Source of the DNA: Planctomycetota bacterium
GTDB lineage: Bacteria > Planctomycetota > UBA1135 > GCA-002686595
Length of the DNA: 51,165 nt
Assembly (NCBI GenBank): GCA_020847695.1
Contig: JADLBP010000057.1
Span: 1-51,165, forward strand
Direction of reading: 5' to 3'
In this document: positions 1 to 6,332 of the stretch, piece after piece
Numbering within the stretch: position 1 is the stretch's first letter
Layout: every line of letters begins with the position of its first letter
Notes under the pieces: generated by a model
What the model saw: the letters and a program-made list of their open reading frames with translations, nothing else
Databases searched by the model: none
What the model was told of the DNA's origin: nothing
Made by a program: the position numbers and the translations under genes

Positions 1-122
1 GCGGCGAAACGCGCTCGCTCGGCGGCCTCCAGCGCGCCGGCGGCGTGCAACGCGGCGTGCTCGAGCTCCGCGCAACGCGAGTTCGGCCCGCTCGGGGCGC
101 CGCGATCGATCGAGTGACTCAT
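1..122 (-). CDS. Anti-sigma factor, N-terminal fragment (runs off the window)
   Basis: An open frame starts with ATG at 122 and reads leftward off the window; forty complete codons are visible. Its start codon overlaps the stop of the sigma gene in an ATGA arrangement, so the two are translationally coupled. The visible residues include CAELEHAALHAAGALEAAE, which matches the opening of the zinc-finger or RskA-type anti-sigma factors usually paired with ECF sigma factors ('ELAALYALGALDAAE' style). By family knowledge it would bind and hold the sigma factor, often at the membrane. The zinc ligands and any membrane segment lie outside the window, so the subclass is open. Confidence 0.72.
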   Translation of the reverse strand, partial: MSHSIDRGAPSGPNSRCAELEHAALHAAGALEAAERARFA

Positions 123-781
123 GACACTTGCTCCAACGGCCGCAGCAGCTCGCGCAGCTTGATCAATCCCAGTCGGACTCGGGTCTTCACGGTGCCGAGC
201 GGCTCGCTCAGGCGCTCCGCGATCTCGGTGTGCGACAGCCCGCCGAAGTACGCGAGCTCGACGACGCGCCGTTGCGCCTCCGGCAGCGCCGACAGCGCCT
301 TGGCGACGAGCTGGCAGCGTTCCTCGCGCTCGGGTTCGAGCTTCGGGTCGCACTCGCACGGCGCGACGAGGTCCTTGCGCTCCTCGACGTTCGATTCGAC
401 GTCGCGCACGCGCTCGGCGCGCGCACGATCGAGCGCGCGGCTGCGGGCGATCGTCAACAGCCACGCGAGCACCTTGCCGCGCTCGGGCGCGTAGCTCGAC
501 GCGCGTCGCCAGACCTGGAGGTAGACGTCGAGCGTCACCTCCTCCGCGGTCGCGCGATCGCGCACGAGCCGCGTCACCAGCGTGAACACGAAGCGCTGCG
601 TCGAGTCGTAGAGACTCGCGAGCGCGGCGTGATCGCCCGCCGCGACCGCGTGCACGGTGCGCGCGAGCTCCGCGTTGCTCGGCGCCGTCGCCGGCGCGTC
701 GAGCGAGCCGGACGAACTCGGCGTCGCCGCCGGCGCACGCGGTGCGGTCGTCGCGGGCTTCACGGGGGGGACACCGGACAT
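119..781 (-). CDS. ECF-family RNA polymerase sigma factor
   Basis: The protein of about 220 residues has an Ala/Pro-rich N-terminal tail of some 40 residues. Sigma region 2 follows (LYDSTQRFVFTLVTRLVRD and the conserved DVYLQVWR helix), then an acidic linker containing a CEC motif, then region 4 with its helix-turn-helix (LPEAQRRVVELAYFGGLSHTEIA, then GTVKTRVRLGL). It should direct RNA polymerase to a small regulon. I chose the ATG at 781 because TAGGA lies eight bases upstream; an in-frame ATG at 790 is the alternative. The next gene downstream is its coupled anti-sigma factor, and DUF4331 is divergent. The CEC in the linker might bind a metal or respond to redox; that is speculation. Confidence 0.9.
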   Translation of the reverse strand: MSGVPPVKPATTAPRAPAATPSSSGSLDAPATAPSNAELARTVHAVAAGDHAALASLYDSTQRFVFTLVTRLVRDRATAEEVTLDVYLQVWRRASSYAPERGKVLAWLLTIARSRALDRARAERVRDVESNVEERKDLVAPCECDPKLEPEREERCQLVAKALSALPEAQRRVVELAYFGGLSHTEIAERLSEPLGTVKTRVRLGLIKLRELLRPLEQVS

Positions 782-811
782 CACGCGCATCCTACGAAGG
801 CTCGCGAGCGA

Positions 812-884
812 GCGGATTCACCGATCTCGCGGAATCCTGCGCTCGCGCAGGAGCCCGAGATCGGGCGCGGAAAGCTGAATCCGC
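812..884. repeat. Nested three-tier inverted repeat (cruciform or RNA hairpin)
   Basis: Three perfect inverted repeats are nested here. GCGGATTCA (812-820) pairs with TGAATCCGC (876-884), CCGATCTCG (821-829) with CGAGATCGG (856-864), and TCCTGCG (835-841) with CGCAGGA (846-852) around a CTCG loop. The two left outer arms are contiguous and the right ones are separated by 11 bases. That gives 25 base pairs in 73 bases. It fills half of the gap between the divergent sigma and DUF4331 genes, so transcripts in either direction could carry it. Confidence 0.8.
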
Positions 885-955
885 GCGCCGCGGCACCGCG
901 TAGGTGGCGACGTCCCGGGCAAGTCCTTTCCGAAACAACCATCGCTCCATCCACC

Positions 956-2413
956 ATGCACACGCAACGCATCACCCGCGGCCGCCTCGCGCTCGCCGGC
1001 TTGGTCGGTGTCGCGGCGCTCGCGGGCTCGCTCGAGCTCGTCCACGCGTCGAGTCACCGCGAAGCTCCGTTCGTCACCGAACACCCGAAGGTCGACGCCA
1101 CCGACTTCTACATGTTCACGAGCTACGAGGCGGGCCGCGAAGGCTACGTCACGTTCATCGCGAACTACCTGCCGCTGCAGGATCCCTACGGCGGCCCGAA
1201 CTACTTCACGCTCGATCCCGAGGCCCGCTACGAGATCCGCGTCGACAACGATGCGGATGCGAAGCCGGACCTGACGTTCCGCTTCCAGTTCGACAACGTG
1301 CTGCGCGACCTCGCGCTCAAGATCGGCAACCCCGGTCAAGAGAAGACGGTCTCGGTGCCGCTGAAGAACATCGGACCGATCTTCGCCGGCGACGAGTCCA
1401 ACCTGAACGAGCTCGAGCGCTACAAGCTCGACGTCGTCCTCGGTGAAGGCGCGGGCGCGAAGACCGTCGCCGTCCGCAACGCCGCGACCGGCGAGAAGAC
1501 CTTCTCGAAGCCGGTCGACAACATCGGCACGAAGTCGATCCCCGACTACGACGCCTACGCGAACTCGAAGATCTACGACATCACGCTGCCCGACGGCTCG
1601 GTCGGCCGCATGTTCGTCGGTCAACGCAACGATCCGTTCGTCGTCAACCTCGGCGAGGCGTTCGACCTGATCAACCTGAACCCGCTCGGCGATCCGAAGG
1701 GCGAAACGGACACGATCGGCGACGCGAACGTGACGAGCTTCGTGCTGGAGATCCCGAAGAGCTTCCTGGTGAAGCCGGGCCAGCCGACGATCGGCGCGTG
1801 GACCGCGGCTCTGCTGCCGCAGAAGCGCACGCTGCTGAAGCAGCCGACGTTCGACACGCCCGCGGTCGAGACCGGGCCGTTCGTGCAGGTCTCGCGGCTC
1901 TCGATGCCGCTGGTCAACGAGCTCGTGATCGGGCTCAAGGACAAGGACCGCTTCAACGCGAGCCAGCCGCACGACGACGTGCAGTTCGCCGACTACATCA
2001 CGCATCCGACGTTGCCCGCGCTGATCGAAGCGCTGTTCGCCGCGCCGGCGCCGACGCTGTTCCCGCGCACCGACCTGGTCGCGGTGTTCGCGACCGGCGT
2101 CGACGGGCTGAACAAGAACGGCTCGTTCGGCGAGATGCTGCGACTGAACACGTCGATCCCGCCGGTGCCGAAGGGTCAGCAAGCGAATCTCGGGGTGCTC
2201 GCCGGCGATCTCGCGGGCTACCCGAACGGTCGGCGGCCTGGCGACGACGTCGTCGACATGTCGCTGCGCGTCGTGATGGGCGTGCTGCTCGATCCGAGCG
2301 TCGCGCCCGCCGGCCAGGCGCCGTTGACCGACGGCGCGTACGTCGACGACCAGGCGTTCTACGACCGCTTCCCCTACGTCACGACGCCGTTCCCGGGCTC
2401 GCCCGCCAACTGA
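956..2413 (+). CDS. Secreted DUF4331 family protein
   Basis: This protein of 485 residues has a signal peptide (a basic MHTQRITRGR, then a hydrophobic stretch to about residue 31). The mature protein opens with SSHREAP (32-38), the hallmark of DUF4331, followed by KVDATDFYMF. The rest, including ARYEIRVDNDADAKPDLTFRF, fits that family throughout. The function is unknown; members are exported. The frame stays open far upstream, but the signal peptide and the divergent sigma gene argue for the ATG at 956. There is no clear Shine-Dalgarno sequence. Divergence from an ECF sigma/anti-sigma pair suggests it belongs to that regulon. Confidence 0.88.
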   Translation: MHTQRITRGRLALAGLVGVAALAGSLELVHASSHREAPFVTEHPKVDATDFYMFTSYEAGREGYVTFIANYLPLQDPYGGPNYFTLDPEARYEIRVDNDADAKPDLTFRFQFDNVLRDLALKIGNPGQEKTVSVPLKNIGPIFAGDESNLNELERYKLDVVLGEGAGAKTVAVRNAATGEKTFSKPVDNIGTKSIPDYDAYANSKIYDITLPDGSVGRMFVGQRNDPFVVNLGEAFDLINLNPLGDPKGETDTIGDANVTSFVLEIPKSFLVKPGQPTIGAWTAALLPQKRTLLKQPTFDTPAVETGPFVQVSRLSMPLVNELVIGLKDKDRFNASQPHDDVQFADYITHPTLPALIEALFAAPAPTLFPRTDLVAVFATGVDGLNKNGSFGEMLRLNTSIPPVPKGQQANLGVLAGDLAGYPNGRRPGDDVVDMSLRVVMGVLLDPSVAPAGQAPLTDGAYVDDQAFYDRFPYVTTPFPGSPAN

Positions 2414-2496
2414 TTCCTCGACCCTCTCTCCGCTCGTCCCCGTCGCGCGACGCACTCCGCGCGGCGGGGACGAGCTCCACCACGACGAGCCTCTCC

Positions 2497-3345
2497 ATGC
2501 GCCGACTGATCGCCTTCGCCCTCGCTTCGTTCGCGCTCGCCTCGACGCTTCGCGCGCACGATTTCTGGATCGAGCCCGAGAGCTTCTCACCGAAGCACGG
2601 CGAGCTGCTGCGCGTGCGCCTGAAGGTCGGCGACTTCGGCCGCGGCGACAACGTGCCGCGCAGCGAGCAGCGGCTGGTGCGCTTCGAGCTCGCCGCCGCC
2701 GATCGGACGAAGCCGTTGGTCGGCCGCGACGGCCAGGAAGTCGCGGGACTCGTGCGCGTCGAATCCGAAGGCACGCTGTTGCTCGGATACGTTTCGAACC
2801 ACGCGTTCGTCGAGCTCGCGCCCGCGAAGTTCGCGACCTATCTCGAGGAGAAGGGCCTCGACGCGGTCGCCGCAGCGCGCGCGCAGCGCGGCGAGCTCGA
2901 CCGACCCGGTCGCGAGCTGTACTCGCGCTCCGCCAAGTCGCTGATCACCGTCACGGCGCCGTCCACCGAAGGCTTCGATCGCGTCATGAACCTGCCGCTC
3001 GAGCTGATCCCGAACAAGAACCCGAGCACGCTCGCGCGGCGAGCCGACGGCTCGGGCTACGAAGCGCTGCCGGTGACGCTCTTCTTCGAGCAGAAGCCGC
3101 TCGCGGGCGCGCTGGTCGCGGCGCTGTGCCTCGACGAGCCGCGCGACGACACCTCCGCGACGATCTTCGCGCGCACCGACGAGCTCGGGCGCGCGTCGCT
3201 CGCGCTGACGAGGTCCGGCCGTTGGCTGATCGCCGCGGTGCACATGCGCACCGCCGCCGCGAACGAGCAACGCTCGGACTGGGAGAGCTTCTGGGGCTCG
3301 CTGACGTTCGAAGTGCCGCCCGCTCTGCCCGCCGAACGGCGTTAG
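2497..3345 (+). CDS. Secreted DUF4198 family protein
   Basis: This protein of 282 residues has a short signal peptide (MRRLIAFALASFALASTLRA) directly followed by HDFWIEP, the typical beginning of DUF4198 proteins. These are predicted beta-sandwich periplasmic or surface proteins, some encoded with nickel or cobalt uptake systems. If cleavage falls after RA, histidine becomes the first mature residue and could bind metal; that is inference. It lies 83 bases after the DUF4331 gene on the same strand and is probably cotranscribed with it. The C-terminal part (ARTDELGRASLALTRSGRW, then WESFWGSLTFEV) looks like the family's Ig-like end. No transport partner is adjacent, so the substrate is unknown. 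Confidence 0.85.
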   Translation: MRRLIAFALASFALASTLRAHDFWIEPESFSPKHGELLRVRLKVGDFGRGDNVPRSEQRLVRFELAAADRTKPLVGRDGQEVAGLVRVESEGTLLLGYVSNHAFVELAPAKFATYLEEKGLDAVAAARAQRGELDRPGRELYSRSAKSLITVTAPSTEGFDRVMNLPLELIPNKNPSTLARRADGSGYEALPVTLFFEQKPLAGALVAALCLDEPRDDTSATIFARTDELGRASLALTRSGRWLIAAVHMRTAAANEQRSDWESFWGSLTFEVPPALPAERR

Positions 3346-3348
3346 AAT
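3343..3348 (+). promoter_or_regulatory. Candidate -10 box (TAGAAT) before the spherulin-like gene
   Basis: TAGAAT matches TATAAT at five of six positions and ends exactly seven bases before the second in-frame ATG (3356) of the next gene, where a transcript would be expected to begin. No convincing -35 is seen. The first three bases are also the stop codon of the DUF4198 gene, so part of the match is forced. Similar TAGAAT or TACAAT boxes precede several other genes in the window. Confidence 0.35.
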
Positions 3349-4165
3349 GCGGCGCATGCTGCGCGCGCTGGTCCTGGCGTCGATCCTGCTCTCGAGTTCC
3401 TTCGCGCAAGTCGCGACGCCGACCGGCCTGGCGACCCTGCGCACGCCGACGCTCGCCGCGCCTGCGTTGCGCGTGCTGGTGCCGGCGTACTTCTATCCGG
3501 TCGCGAACTCTCCGTGGACGCGGCTCTCCGCGGTCGCCGCGCTGCACCCGAAGCGCATCGCCGCGATCGGCAACGTCTTCAACGGACCGGGGACTTCGTT
3601 CGACGCGAGCTACGCGGTGGCGTTCGCCGACTTCCGCGCGCACGGCGGAACGTTGCTCGGATACGTGTACACGAGCTACGGCGCGCGGCCGCTCGCGCAG
3701 GTCTTCGCGGACATCGATCAGTGGCTCGCGTGGTATCCGCTCGACGGGTTCTTCCTCGACGAGATGGCGAACACGCCGGGACAGTTCGAGAGCTACTACC
3801 AAGCGATCTACCAGTACGCGCGCTCGAAGGTCGCGGGCGCGTTGGTGGTCGACAACCCGGGCACGTCGACCAGCCCGAGCTACCTGCATTGGAACAACCA
3901 GACCGTCGCGTCGGCGGTCTGCATCTACGAGGGCTCGGGCGGATTCTCGACCTGGCACTCGGACGCTTGGGTGAAGGTGCGACCGCGCCAGGAGTTCTAC
4001 GCGCTCCCCTATGCGACGCCGAGCGCCGGCTGGCAGGCCGCGGTCGACCACGCGTTCGCGGAGAACTGCGGGTGGGTCTACGTCACCGACGACGTGCTGC
4101 CGAACCCGTGGGACACGCTGCCGGCGTATTTCGAGGCGCTCGCGGCGTACGTCGCGACGTTCTGA
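3347..4165 (+). CDS. Spherulin-4-like secreted glycosidase (spherulation-specific family 4)
   Basis: This protein of 272 residues has a signal peptide ending near SSSFAQ. The mature part follows the spherulin-4 pattern: LRVLVPAYFYPV, then AIGNVFNGPGT, GYVYTSYGAR, and WYPLDGFFLDEMAN, where the LDE segment is the expected acidic catalytic site on a TIM-type barrel. The fungal relative Sph3 (GH135) cleaves galactosaminogalactan, so a secreted polysaccharide hydrolase is a fair inference; the substrate here is unknown. The ATG at 3347 is one base after the DUF4198 stop. The ATG at 3356 is a good alternative and could be leaderless. It converges on ribE. Confidence 0.8.
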   Translation: MRRMLRALVLASILLSSSFAQVATPTGLATLRTPTLAAPALRVLVPAYFYPVANSPWTRLSAVAALHPKRIAAIGNVFNGPGTSFDASYAVAFADFRAHGGTLLGYVYTSYGARPLAQVFADIDQWLAWYPLDGFFLDEMANTPGQFESYYQAIYQYARSKVAGALVVDNPGTSTSPSYLHWNNQTVASAVCIYEGSGGFSTWHSDAWVKVRPRQEFYALPYATPSAGWQAAVDHAFAENCGWVYVTDDVLPNPWDTLPAYFEALAAYVATF

Positions 4166-4240
4166 GCCAGCGGGCGGGCCCCAGTTCGAATCCGCCGAGG
4201 TCACGCCTCCGCGAACCCGGCGCCGAACTCGGAGCGCGGC

Positions 4241-4261
4241 GGCACGCGAAGCTCGCTTGCC
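4241..4261. terminator. Hairpin between convergent genes (possible terminator)
   Basis: GGCA-c-GCGA-agc-TCGC-t-TGCC forms an eight-pair stem with one mismatch and a three-base loop, extended by two more pairs at the base. It sits between the spherulin-like gene and ribE, which converge, so it could serve both. There is no T-tract on either strand. Confidence 0.4.
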
Positions 4262-4297
4262 GCGCGGAAGCCGCCGGGCGACTCGGCGAACGAGCGT

Positions 4298-4918
4298 TCA
4301 GCGCGCCGTGTGGGGCGCGACCAGCCGCTCGATCCACTTGCCGACCAGGTCCGCCTCCAAGTTGACGCGCTGGCCGACCTCGGCCCGGCCGAGGTGGGTC
4401 TTCGCGAGCGTCTCCGGGATCAGCGCGACGTCGAACGACCGGCCGCGCGGCTCGACCACCGTCAGGCTGATGCCGTCGATCGTCACGCTGCCCTTGTCGA
4501 TCAGGTAGCGCTCGAAGCCCGCCGGGACCTCGAAACCCATCCGCCAGCCGCCGTCGCCGGAGTCGTCGATCCGGGTGATCGCGCCGACGCCGTCGACATG
4601 CCCGCTGACCAGGTGCCCGCCCAGCCGGTCGTCGAGGCGCATCGCGCGCTCCAGGTTGACCAGGCGGCCGGGCGCGAGCTCGCCGAACCACGTCCGCGCC
4701 AGGGTTTCCGCCGACAGGTCGAACTCCAGAGGCGCCGGGACGCCGCCCGCCGCCGAGGCACCGCCCACGACCGTCAAGCAGCAGCCGGAGACCGCGACGC
4801 TCTCGCCGTGCGCGACCCGCCAGCTCGGAAAGGGCTCCGGCAGGGTCAAGCGAGCCCCTGCTCCACGGCGCTCCAGGGAACGCACGGCCACGCAGGCCTC
4901 GATCAGTCCGGTGAACAC
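4298..4918 (-). CDS. ribE: Riboflavin synthase, alpha subunit
   Basis: This protein of 206 residues catalyses the last step of riboflavin synthesis, the dismutation of two 6,7-dimethyl-8-ribityllumazines to riboflavin and the pyrimidinedione. It has the family's MFTGLIE start and two tandem lumazine-binding barrels. The first runs to about residue 95 (GESVAVSGCCLTVV, then FDLSAETLART). The second carries HLVSGHVDGVG, GSVTIDGISLTVV and IPETLAKTHLG. The start is GTG, fixed by the conserved N-terminus. Other riboflavin genes are not in the window. It diverges from trmD across 87 bases, and no FMN riboswitch is visible upstream. Confidence 0.96.
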   Translation of the reverse strand: MFTGLIEACVAVRSLERRGAGARLTLPEPFPSWRVAHGESVAVSGCCLTVVGGASAAGGVPAPLEFDLSAETLARTWFGELAPGRLVNLERAMRLDDRLGGHLVSGHVDGVGAITRIDDSGDGGWRMGFEVPAGFERYLIDKGSVTIDGISLTVVEPRGRSFDVALIPETLAKTHLGRAEVGQRVNLEADLVGKWIERLVAPHTAR

Positions 4919-4944
4919 GGGAAGCGCCTCGGTTTCCGCGCGCC

Positions 4945-4973
4945 TTGACGCGCGAGACCCGCCTTTCTACCCT
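4945..4973 (+). promoter_or_regulatory. Candidate sigma70-type promoter for trmD-rplS
   Basis: TTGACG (4945-4950, five of six to the -35 consensus) is followed after 17 bases by TACCCT (4968-4973, a weak -10). The predicted transcription start would leave a leader of about 25 bases before the trmD TTG. The strong -35 and the position support it; the -10 is poor. Confidence 0.42.
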
Positions 4974-5005
4974 GCTCTGCCTTTTCTTTCGAGAAGGGGC
5001 CCCTG

Positions 5006-5749
5006 TTGCCGCTCTTTGCCATCTTGACCCTCTTTCCGGAGGCCCTCGAGCCCTACACGCGCGAGAGCATCCTGGGAGTCGCCCAGTCCAAGGGTCTCGC
5101 CGAGATCCTGCTGATCGACCTCCGGGACTTCACGCGTGACCGGCATCGCACGGTCGACGATCGCCCCTTCGGCGGCGGTCCGGGCATGCTCTTGAAGCCC
5201 GAGCCGATCGTCGAGGCGGTGGAATGGCTCGAAGCCAAGTACGGCCGCTTCCGCAAGTTCGCCACCTGTCCATCGGGACGCGTCTTCCGACAATCGGTTG
5301 CGGACGAAATCTCACGCGAGGAACGCGTGCTGATCCTGTGCGGCCGCTACGAGGGCTTCGACGAACGCGTGCGCAAGCTCGTGGACTTCGAAGACCTCTC
5401 GCTCGGCGATTTCGTGCTGTCGGGCGGCGAGCTGCCGGCCCTGACGATCGTCGAGGCCAGCGTCCGCCTGCTCCCCGGCGTCCTCGGCAACGAGGAATCG
5501 ATCGCGCCCGAGTCCTTCCAGAAAGATGGTCTGCTCGACCACCCCCACTACACCCGGCCCCGCGTCTACCGCGGCCTGGAGGTGCCGGAGGTGCTGATGT
5601 CGGGCGACCACGCGGCGGTCGAGCGATGGCGCGAAGAGACGGCGCACAAGCGCACACGGGTCCGGCGACCGGATCTACTTCAGAACACGAACAACCCAGA
5701 GAACGCGAGCAGTCCGGAGGCCGACGATGCACCTGATCGAGCAAATTGA
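5006..5749 (+). CDS. trmD: tRNA (guanine-N1)-methyltransferase TrmD
   Basis: This protein of 247 residues methylates G37 of tRNAs that have G at position 36, using S-adenosylmethionine, and so prevents frameshifting. The SPOUT-fold knot motifs are clear: FGGGPGMLLKPEPIVEA, LCGRYEGFDERV and LGDFVLSGGELPALTIVEA, followed by ESFQKDGLLDHPHYTRP. The start is TTG at 5006, with a GAGAAGGGG ribosome site nearby and the family's LFAILTLFPE beginning. It overlaps the rplS start by 23 bases, the usual trmD-rplS pairing. The common upstream partners rpsP and rimM are not present here. Confidence 0.97.
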   Translation: MPLFAILTLFPEALEPYTRESILGVAQSKGLAEILLIDLRDFTRDRHRTVDDRPFGGGPGMLLKPEPIVEAVEWLEAKYGRFRKFATCPSGRVFRQSVADEISREERVLILCGRYEGFDERVRKLVDFEDLSLGDFVLSGGELPALTIVEASVRLLPGVLGNEESIAPESFQKDGLLDHPHYTRPRVYRGLEVPEVLMSGDHAAVERWREETAHKRTRVRRPDLLQNTNNPENASSPEADDAPDRAN

Positions 5750-6125
5750 AAAAGAGATGGGCAAGAAGACCCTGCCCACGCCGCACGTCGGCGACACGGT
5801 CGAAGTCCACTACCTGATCCGTGAAGGCGAGAAGGAGCGCGTCCAGCTCTTCATCGGCCTGGTGATCGCGGTCAAGGGCCGCGGCATCCGCCGTTCGATC
5901 ACGGTGCGCCGGATCGTCCAGGGCGAGGGCGTCGAGCGGGTCTTCCCGCTGCACAACCCGCGCGTCAAGGACGTGGTCACCACGCGCCGCGGCGAGACCC
6001 GTCGCGCCAAGCTCTACTACCTGCGCGATCGCGTCGGCAAGAGCACCCGCCTGAAGGAGATCGTCGGCGAGCGGAGCGAGGAAGGCTCCGACGCCGGCGC
6101 GGCCGAGCCCGCCGCCAAGGCCTGA
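5727..6125 (+). CDS. rplS: Ribosomal protein L19 (bL19)
   Basis: This 132-residue large-subunit protein lies at the 30S-50S interface. The L19 signatures are present: MHLIEQIEKE at the start, RVQLFIGLVIAVKGRG, SITVRRIVQGEGVERVFPL, and RRAKLYYLRDRVGKSTRLKE. A tail of about 20 residues (SEEGSDAGAAEPAAKA) extends past the usual core. The start overlaps the end of trmD by 23 bases and has a GGAGG ribosome site at 5716-5720, so translation is partly coupled and partly independent. A strong hairpin begins at its own stop codon. Confidence 0.98.
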   Translation: MHLIEQIEKEMGKKTLPTPHVGDTVEVHYLIREGEKERVQLFIGLVIAVKGRGIRRSITVRRIVQGEGVERVFPLHNPRVKDVVTTRRGETRRAKLYYLRDRVGKSTRLKEIVGERSEEGSDAGAAEPAAKA

Positions 6126-6152
6126 GCGCGAGCACGCGAGTGCGCGCGCTCA
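6123..6152 (+). terminator. Stem-loop terminator of the trmD-rplS unit
   Basis: The 30 bases from the rplS TGA onward fold as a 13-pair stem with one mismatch and a GCGA (GNRA) tetraloop. The outer part is TGAGCGCG against CGCGCTCA, and the inner part GCAC against GTGC. The stop codon itself lies in the 5' arm. A pyrimidine-rich stretch (TCCATCCGTCCC) follows, without a true U-tract. Confidence 0.6.
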
Positions 6153-6332
6153 TCCATCCGTCCCGTCGATCCTCGCCGTCTGCGCGCGCCCCCAGGCCGC
6201 GGACGGCGAACGCCTTTTTCCACGCTGCCCCGCTTCCCCTGATCGCCCGGGAGCCGCAAGCTCCCCCTCGGACGCCGTCGCACGTCCCCGAGCTCCGCGA
6301 CACCGCGCCCGAGAGCGCCTGAAGAGAACGCC

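Noticed and set aside
128-955. Long N-terminal extension of the DUF4331 frame
   Set aside because: It would read opposite the sigma factor gene and precede the signal peptide with 276 low-complexity residues.
4919-5005. FMN riboswitch upstream of ribE
   Set aside because: The gap is only 87 bases and none of the conserved FMN-element strings is visible.
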